Shown: piece by piece, positions 15,537-19,675 of the stretch
How the letters are laid out: each line of letters opens with the position of its first letter
Position numbering within the stretch: position 1 is the stretch's first letter
NCBI GenBank assembly: GCA_021204605.1
Contig: JAJPZD010000291.1
Span: forward strand, 1-19,675
Origin: Prevotella sp.
GTDB taxonomy: Bacteria > Bacteroidota > Bacteroidia > Bacteroidales > Bacteroidaceae
Reading direction: 5' to 3'
DNA length: 19,675 bases
Translations under genes and position numbers: made by a program
The notes under the pieces: generated by a model
What the model was told of the DNA's origin: nothing
The model's input: the letters and a program-made list of their open reading frames with translations, nothing else
Databases searched by the model: none

Positions 15537-16157
15537 TTACAATGGCAAGTAAATTACATATTTATGTGTGAACCAATCCTCTTGGAACACATCGGAAATC
15601 TCCGTTATCTCAACATTCTTCCTGAATTTTCCAAGCTCATCATCAATATTGCCGCCTTTAAGACAGATAATACCGTTGGGTATGGAATTGTTGCCCTTTC
15701 TGTTGACATTTTTTCTGACTATTGCAACCAACTTGTCAAAGGGCATCACGGCACGGCAGACGATGAAGTCGAAAATGCCCCTCTCATTCTCCCCACGTCG
15801 TTGCTCCGCCACACAGTTGTGCAGTCCGATAGCGTTGATTACCTCTTTGACCACTTTGATTTTCTTACCGGTACCATCAATCAGTTTGAATTTTACGTCA
15901 GGGAACATGATGGCGAGCGGAATGCCGGGAAAACCTCCCCCTGTGCCGAAGTCAAGGACTGTTGTGCTTTTTTGAAAATTGAACATTTTCGCTATGGCGA
16001 GTGAGTGCAGCACATGATGTTCATAGAGGTTGTCGATATCCTTGCGTGAGATCACATTTATCTTGGTGTTCCACTCCTGGTAGAGTTCATCGAGAGCCTC
16101 TAACTGCCGGCGTTGGCTGACGGAGATGTCAGGGAAATATTTCAAGACAATCTCCAT
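15537..16157 (-). CDS. rsmG: 16S rRNA (guanine527-N7)-methyltransferase RsmG
   Basis: A 206-aa SAM-dependent methyltransferase that modifies G527 of 16S rRNA. It carries the family motifs NVISRKDIDNLYEHHVLHSL, the SAM-binding VLDFGTGGGFPGIPLA (67-82), and the FDFIVCRAVMPFDKLV segment typical of RsmG. Length is normal. Its start codon comes one base after the stop of the DUF3298 gene, indicating translational coupling. Confidence 0.95.
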   Translation of the reverse strand: MEIVLKYFPDISVSQRRQLEALDELYQEWNTKINVISRKDIDNLYEHHVLHSLAIAKMFNFQKSTTVLDFGTGGGFPGIPLAIMFPDVKFKLIDGTGKKIKVVKEVINAIGLHNCVAEQRRGENERGIFDFIVCRAVMPFDKLVAIVRKNVNRKGNNSIPNGIICLKGGNIDDELGKFRKNVEITEISDVFQEDWFTHKYVIYLPL

Positions 16158-16158
16158 G

Positions 16159-16977
16159 TTATTTTCTGAACAAGTCCTTTAAATCATCGTTGTCAACCTT
16201 CACCCTGATTTGACCTATGGCATGACTTGCAATCTCGTCGGGTGAGTAGATGAAAGTGATGTTTTTCTTTCCGATAATGAAATTGTCGGGGGGATATACG
16301 TCAATACCTAAGAAAATGGTTTTTTGTCTAAGAGCCTCAAGACTTTTCACTTTGAACTGCTCACAAAGATTTTTTACTATGATGTCGTTGAGGTCACGCT
16401 CATAGCCAGGTACGAAAATATCCTTCAGAGCCACGATCTTGCCGTTTTTAACGTTTACATTCCTGGTGATCACCACAGAGCTGCCGTGCGCCCCACCACC
16501 ATAATTGTAGATGTTGGCGACGTATGTGAAATAATCGTCGGATTCTTGTGTGATATATGTACTTACGATATACTCGCAGTTGTAAGATGCGCCGTGCTCT
16601 TTGTCGGCCTTGTACAGCTCCCCGTAATCCTGCTTGTACTCACTTAGATATCTTGATACGAAAGAGTCGGCGGCCTCTTGTATGGACAGTTTTTCGGAAG
16701 AAATGGAGAAATAGTCAGGGCTTAGAATGCCGGAGCGTATGATAGAATCATTGATATAGTCGGCTTTCTTGCCGATAGCGTATGTGATGCTGAGGCTTAC
16801 GTGGCAGGCGGGACTTGCTGCATCGCCCTCTGTGAGCGCCACGGTAGAGTCCACTTTTATGCTGTCGAATGAGATACTGTCCTTTCCTGTAAGGATAGAG
16901 CCCGCCTTGTTGCCACAGGAGCAAGTCAAGGAGGCGGTGAAAAGAGCGAGGCAAGTGTAAAAAAGCAACTTTCTCAT
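16159..16977 (-). CDS. DUF3298 (RsiV-like) lipoprotein
   Basis: A 272-aa exported protein; MRKLLFYTCLALFTASLTCSC gives a signal peptide with a probable lipid Cys at 19 or 21, although neither fits the lipobox perfectly. The C-terminal half shows the DUF3298 signature IYNYGGGAHGSS, then a long NGKIVALKDIFVPGYE segment and IGKKNITFIYSPDEIA. An N-terminal DUF4163/PdaC-like part is likely. Related domains occur in lysozyme-sensing RsiV and in deacetylases, but no catalytic residues are evident here. It is first in the leftward operon, 1 base before rsmG, with a well-formed promoter just upstream. Confidence 0.87.
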   Translation of the reverse strand: MRKLLFYTCLALFTASLTCSCGNKAGSILTGKDSISFDSIKVDSTVALTEGDAASPACHVSLSITYAIGKKADYINDSIIRSGILSPDYFSISSEKLSIQEAADSFVSRYLSEYKQDYGELYKADKEHGASYNCEYIVSTYITQESDDYFTYVANIYNYGGGAHGSSVVITRNVNVKNGKIVALKDIFVPGYERDLNDIIVKNLCEQFKVKSLEALRQKTIFLGIDVYPPDNFIIGKKNITFIYSPDEIASHAIGQIRVKVDNDDLKDLFRK

Positions 16978-17004
16978 CTTGGAAGATATTCTGATTGATT
17001 AATG

Positions 17005-17036
17005 CAAAATTATTAGAAACGTATGAAAGTCACAAA
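17005..17036 (-). promoter_or_regulatory. Promoter of the leftward DUF3298-rsmG-ruvC operon
   Basis: On the minus strand TTTG (17033-17036), a 20-base spacer and TAATTTTG (17005-17012) match both elements of the Bacteroidetes primary sigma factor consensus. The start site would be near 16998, leaving about 20 bases before the ATG at 16977. No other strong match is seen on this strand down to 12488, so all six genes may depend on it. Confidence 0.75.
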
Positions 17037-17064
17037 TAAATTCCGTTTTATTTTGTAAAATGAT

Positions 17065-17072
17065 TACATTTG
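17065..17072 (+). promoter_or_regulatory. Promoter -7 element (TACATTTG) of the HAD phosphatase gene
   Basis: TACATTTG matches TAnnTTTG and is divergent from the leftward promoter about 30 bases away. The -33 region is not a clear TTTG. Because the start site would fall near 17080, the in-frame ATG at 17060 cannot be the usual start, which supports 17096. A small palindrome, ATTTT-GT-AAAAT (17050-17061), lies just upstream of it. Confidence 0.6.
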
Positions 17073-17095
17073 CAGCGCAAAGTAGAAATACGACA

Positions 17096-17749
17096 ATGGA
17101 AATAGCACTTAGAGCGGCATTATTCGACTTGGATGGAGTAGTGTTTGACACTGAAAGTCAATATAGTATCTTCTGGGGTGGTCAGTGTAGGAAATATCAT
17201 CCCGACAGGCCAGGACTTGAGAGGGAGATCAAGGGCCAGACGTTGGTGCAGATATTCGACAGATATTTTTCTGGTATGGAGCGTGAGCAGACGGAAATAG
17301 TGAGAGAACTGAACGAGTTTGAGCAGCGCATGACATTCGGATATATTGGAGGTTTCGTGCAATTCATAAAGAGTTTGCGTGAGAATGGAGTGAGGACAGC
17401 CATTGTAACGAGTTCGAACAAGATGAAGATGGATGCGGTGTATGCTGTGCGTCCTGAGTTGAATGATCTGTTTGATGCGATACTCACGTCGGAGGATTTC
17501 GCCAGGAGCAAGCCCGATCCCGACTGCTATGAGAAGGGGGCGGAGAAATTCCATTTGCCCAATGAGCAGTGCATAGTGTTTGAGGACAGTTTCAACGGTC
17601 TGAAAGCGGGGCGTGCGGCGGGGATGAAGGTAGTGGGTATTGCGACGACCAATCCTGCGGATGCGATATGGCCGTATTCTGACTATGTGATAGCTGATTT
17701 CAGTGGACTTGACTATCGTAAATTATGCGGTATTCTTGGAATGGAATGA
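17096..17749 (+). CDS. HAD-superfamily hydrolase, beta-phosphoglucomutase-like
   Basis: A 217-aa cytoplasmic phosphatase or phosphomutase of HAD subfamily IA. Motif I is LFDLDGVVFD (Asp11 nucleophile, Asp13), motif II IVTSSNK, motif III K in RSKPDPDCY, and motif IV VFEDSFNGL. The helical cap follows motif I, as in YniC, PgmB and related sugar phosphatases. The substrate cannot be inferred. The start was chosen because the promoter -7 element lies upstream at 17065, between this ATG and an earlier in-frame one. The next gene, panB, has its own promoter. Confidence 0.9.
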   Translation: MEIALRAALFDLDGVVFDTESQYSIFWGGQCRKYHPDRPGLEREIKGQTLVQIFDRYFSGMEREQTEIVRELNEFEQRMTFGYIGGFVQFIKSLRENGVRTAIVTSSNKMKMDAVYAVRPELNDLFDAILTSEDFARSKPDPDCYEKGAEKFHLPNEQCIVFEDSFNGLKAGRAAGMKVVGIATTNPADAIWPYSDYVIADFSGLDYRKLCGILGME

Positions 17750-17768
17750 AATAAAGAGATTAAATTTG
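17736..17768 (+). promoter_or_regulatory. Promoter of panB
   Basis: TTGG (17736-17739) precedes TAAATTTG (17761-17768) by 21 bases; the -7 element is perfect and the -33 partial. The start site would be near 17775, about 40 bases before the panB ATG. It overlaps the last codons of the HAD gene. Confidence 0.65.
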
Positions 17769-17777
17769 CAATATAAT

Positions 17778-17796
17778 CCGATGTCAATGACATTGG
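17778..17796. promoter_or_regulatory. Operator-like dyad just downstream of the panB start site
   Basis: CCGATGTCAATGACATTGG has 9-base arms around one central base with a single mismatch; the inner 13 bases, ATGTCAATGACAT, are perfect. It lies directly after the predicted +1 and before the panB ATG, where a bound repressor would block transcription. It is not followed by a T-run. The regulator is unknown. Confidence 0.5.
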
Positions 17797-17815
17797 CGTA
17801 ACAGTAAGATAGAGA

Positions 17816-18637
17816 ATGGGAGGATATTTAGTTAGTGACAACAGGAAAGTCACGACACGCCGTTTCATCGAGATGAAGCAGCGGGGAGAGAAGATATCGA
17901 TGCTCACGTCGTATGATTTCACTACGGCAGGCATAGTGGATGGCGCCGGTATAGATGGGATATTGATAGGCGATTCCGCCTCAAACGTGATGGCGGGAAA
18001 CGGGACGACGCTACCTATAACCGTTGACCAGATGATATATCACGCGAAGTCGGTGGTGAGAGCCGTGAAGCGTGCCTTGGTGGTATGTGATATGCCATTT
18101 GGGAGTTATCAGATAGACCGGAAGGAAGGTGTGAAGAACGCCATACGCATGATGAAGGAGAGCGGTTGCGATGCCCTGAAATTGGAAGGCGGCGTTGAGG
18201 TGATAGACACTGTGAAGGGTATAATAGACGCGGGTATTCCCGTGATGGGCCATTTGGGATTAGTGCCTCAGAGCATCAACAAGTTTGGCACATACGCTGT
18301 AAGGGCCAAAGAGGAGCTTGAGGCCGACAAACTGCTGTCGGATGCACTTTTACTTGAGGAGACGGGCTGTTTTGCCGTGGTATTGGAGAAGATACCGGCG
18401 AAGTTGGGAAAGAAGGTATCAGAGGCGTTGAAGATACCGACGATAGGGATAGGGGCCGGAGGATATACCGATGGTCAGATACTTGTGATAGCCGATATGC
18501 TTGGGATGTCGAAGGGGTTCAATCCGCGTTTTTTGCGGAGATATTGCGACCTGAACACCATAATGACCGATGCGATAGGGCAGTATGTTACCGATGTGAA
18601 AGAGCAGACATTCCCCAATGAGGAAGAGTCGTATTAA
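17816..18637 (+). CDS. panB: 3-methyl-2-oxobutanoate hydroxymethyltransferase
   Basis: A 273-aa enzyme that makes ketopantoate from alpha-ketoisovalerate and methylene-tetrahydrofolate, the first committed step of pantothenate and coenzyme A synthesis. Family motifs are intact: MLTSYDFTTAGIVDGAGIDG, ILIGDSASNVMAGNGTTLPI (metal-binding Asp), VVCDMPFGSYQ, LEGGVEV, MGHLGLVPQSINKFGTY, VLEKIP (catalytic Glu) and IPTIGIGAG. Length is normal. panC and panD are not in the window; the next gene, 18 bases on, encodes a secreted YhcH-like protein with no obvious link to the pathway. Confidence 0.96.
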   Translation: MGGYLVSDNRKVTTRRFIEMKQRGEKISMLTSYDFTTAGIVDGAGIDGILIGDSASNVMAGNGTTLPITVDQMIYHAKSVVRAVKRALVVCDMPFGSYQIDRKEGVKNAIRMMKESGCDALKLEGGVEVIDTVKGIIDAGIPVMGHLGLVPQSINKFGTYAVRAKEELEADKLLSDALLLEETGCFAVVLEKIPAKLGKKVSEALKIPTIGIGAGGYTDGQILVIADMLGMSKGFNPRFLRRYCDLNTIMTDAIGQYVTDVKEQTFPNEEESY

Positions 18638-18654
18638 CAATAAAAAATAATATT

Positions 18655-19281
18655 ATGAAAACAACAATTTTAACGGCAATCATGTCATTATTCTTGACTG
18701 CGAATTTGTCGGCGCAGGAGGTATATACAAATTCGTTTGACCAGGACTTGGTGGAGAAGGCACAGCAGTGGGTTGAGGCAGGCGAGTGGCGCAACGGTTT
18801 CACGGCAGCCTCTCCTGACAGCAGTGTGAACCTTGTGGAGTTTTACCAACAGTACCAGAAGAACCCTGAGCAGTGGAAGGCTTTGTTCAAGTGGCTTTCA
18901 GAGACTGATCTTTTGGCGATAGAAAAGGGAAAGCATCCGATAGAGGGGACGGCACTTGTGGTAAGTGTTGAGGATTCCAACAACAGCGAGCTTGAGAAGC
19001 GTCGCAGTGAGAGCCATTATCATCACATCGACTTCCAGTATGTCGTAAAGGGAATTGAGAGGTTTGCCGTGTTGGAGCACAATTCGAGTACACCGAATTG
19101 CGAGTACCAGCCAGACGTGATACATTATGACTATGACGTGGCAAAGGCCCGTTTCTTTGATTCCACAACTGACAAGTTTATAATCTTCTTCCCATGCGAT
19201 TGGCATATTGCGAAGATCAACAACGACACTGATGACCAGGTGATTAGGGTGATTGTGATTAAGGTAGATTATGTAGAGTGA
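18655..19281 (+). CDS. YhcH/YjgK/YiaL family protein with a signal peptide
   Basis: A 208-aa protein. MKTTILTAIMSLFLTANLSA-QE is a convincing type I signal peptide, so the product should act in the periplasm. From about residue 60 the sequence matches the YhcH/EbgC (DUF386) cupin-like fold: GKHPIEGTALVVSVED, SHYHHIDFQYVVKGIERFAV with likely metal-binding His residues, and FIIFFPCDWHIAKI with another His. Family members such as E. coli YhcH are about 150 residues, cytoplasmic, and linked to sialic acid or sugar metabolism. The extra N-terminal 50 residues and export are therefore notable. It shares the panB transcript and is closed by a strong hairpin terminator. Confidence 0.87.
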   Translation: MKTTILTAIMSLFLTANLSAQEVYTNSFDQDLVEKAQQWVEAGEWRNGFTAASPDSSVNLVEFYQQYQKNPEQWKALFKWLSETDLLAIEKGKHPIEGTALVVSVEDSNNSELEKRRSESHYHHIDFQYVVKGIERFAVLEHNSSTPNCEYQPDVIHYDYDVAKARFFDSTTDKFIIFFPCDWHIAKINNDTDDQVIRVIVIKVDYVE

Positions 19282-19312
19282 TATTCATTTATAAATATCA
19301 ACAGAGCCCAAT

Positions 19313-19350
19313 TATAAAAGCTGCACTAAAAAAATGGCGCAGCTTTTATA
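19313..19350 (+). terminator. Hairpin terminator after the YhcH-like gene
   Basis: TATAAAAGCTGC (19313-19324) and GCAGCTTTTATA (19339-19350) form a perfect 12-base-pair stem with a 14-base loop, 31 bases after the stop. The T-rich part is within the 3' arm (CTTTTATA) rather than after it. The A/T-rich outer stem would also work on the opposite strand. Confidence 0.75.
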
Positions 19351-19502
19351 TGTTATGAGGACTATAACAGAGAACAACAACCTCAACTGAATAGTCTTGC
19401 TAATATTACGAATACATGTAGAGCAAAGATTGTATGGGCTTTCTTTTGTTTTGAAAATTCCATGAAATTAACCCACTGTCGTTATTGTGTATAAATATGT
19501 GC

Positions 19503-19537
19503 TGTCATGCTGGAAATGTATGATAATTGTCATGCTG
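19503..19537. promoter_or_regulatory. Direct repeat TGTCATGCTG upstream of a promoter
   Basis: TGTCATGCTG occurs at 19503-19512 and 19528-19537, 25 bases apart. A related CTGGAAAT pair lies at 19510-19517 and 19564-19571. All sit within 95 bases upstream of the promoter at 19594, where activator sites are often found. The rest of 19351-19593 has no gene that I can see, only a small TGTTAT/ATAACA stem at 19351-19369. Confidence 0.35.
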
Positions 19538-19593
19538 CAAAAATGCGTTAAGTGTCAATATGTCTGGAAATTACAAAAATAGATTGAATTAAT

Positions 19594-19624
19594 TTTGCAG
19601 TATGAAGAAAAAAAAGTAAATTTG
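19594..19624 (+). promoter_or_regulatory. Strong consensus promoter for the gene at the right edge
   Basis: TTTG (19594-19597), a 19-base spacer and TAAATTTG (19617-19624) fit both elements of the Bacteroidetes promoter consensus, the best plus-strand match in the window. The start site would be near 19631, about 11 bases before an ATG. Confidence 0.75.
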
Positions 19625-19641
19625 TGGGCAAAATCTTTGTG

Positions 19642-19675
19642 ATGACTGACAATGACAGAACCTTGACGTTGTTTA
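19642..19675 (+). CDS. Start of a further gene, cut by the window edge
   Basis: An ATG 18 bases after a consensus promoter opens MTDNDRTLTLF and runs open to the edge. Eleven residues are too few to assign a family. The polar, charged start argues against a signal peptide. Confidence 0.5.
   Translation, partial: MTDNDRTLTLF

Noticed and set aside
17060..17749. Earlier ATG as start of the HAD gene
   Set aside because: The promoter -7 element (17065-17072) lies downstream of that ATG, and the conserved nucleophile motif sits at its usual distance from the ATG at 17096.
1..19675. Insertion sequences, tRNA or rRNA genes, prophage or integrase
   Set aside because: No transposase, integrase, tRNA-like cloverleaf or rRNA segment was recognised.

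Overview
The window looks like a chromosomal segment from the order Bacteroidales (Prevotellaceae, Bacteroidaceae or a relative; I cannot name a genus). Four things point there. There is a complete type V (FimA/Mfa1-style) fimbrial gene cluster. Several genes are preceded by the Bacteroidetes promoter signature TTTG-N19/20-TAnnTTTG. Recognisable Shine-Dalgarno sequences are almost absent. There is also a small FeoB-associated Cys-rich membrane protein gene, and an Mrp protein in the CXXC-less form I recall from Bacteroidetes.

Layout, left to right. (1) 2-2760, plus strand: the 3' part of an MscS-type mechanosensitive channel gene, then mrp (Fe-S cluster carrier ATPase). (2) 2761-3561: an 800-base gap with one tiny signal-peptide-bearing ORF (3035-3214), a probable promoter near 3346 and a structured leader. 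(3) 3562-12482, plus strand: six-gene fimbrial operon. It holds a DUF3575 protein, a DUF3868/OmpA-like periplasmic protein, a Mfa1-like fimbrillin, a FimB/Mfa2-like lipoprotein anchor, a second fimbrillin-like subunit, and a 929-aa tip protein with a C-terminal FISUMP/lectin-like module. (4) 12488-16977, minus strand: a housekeeping operon read right to left: DUF3298 lipoprotein, rsmG, a metallo-beta-lactamase-fold hydrolase, ruvC, a ModF-like tandem ABC ATPase, and a 56-aa FeoB-associated Cys-rich protein whose stop lies 5 bases from the fimbrial tip stop. (5) 17065-19350, plus strand: a HAD phosphatase, then panB and a secreted YhcH-family protein that share a promoter and a terminator. (6) 19351-19675: a regulatory region with a very good promoter and the first codons of a further gene.

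The fimbrial genes follow the assembly logic known for Porphyromonas gingivalis. Subunits are exported as lipoproteins, an Arg-specific protease trims polymerising subunits at a conserved T-T-R-A site, and the anchor, which is not trimmed, stays lipidated in the outer membrane. Here the two fimbrillins and the tip protein carry T-T-R-A and the anchor does not.

The most unusual non-coding content is a family of modular 7-base repeats, mainly AGAATGA/AAAATGA with a second GTTAAGA type. They occur three times around the fimbrial genes and merge into coding ends: one supplies the stop of the OmpA-like gene and another the start of the anchor gene. A near-perfect 44-base inverted repeat also spans the stop codon of the Mfa1-like fimbrillin.
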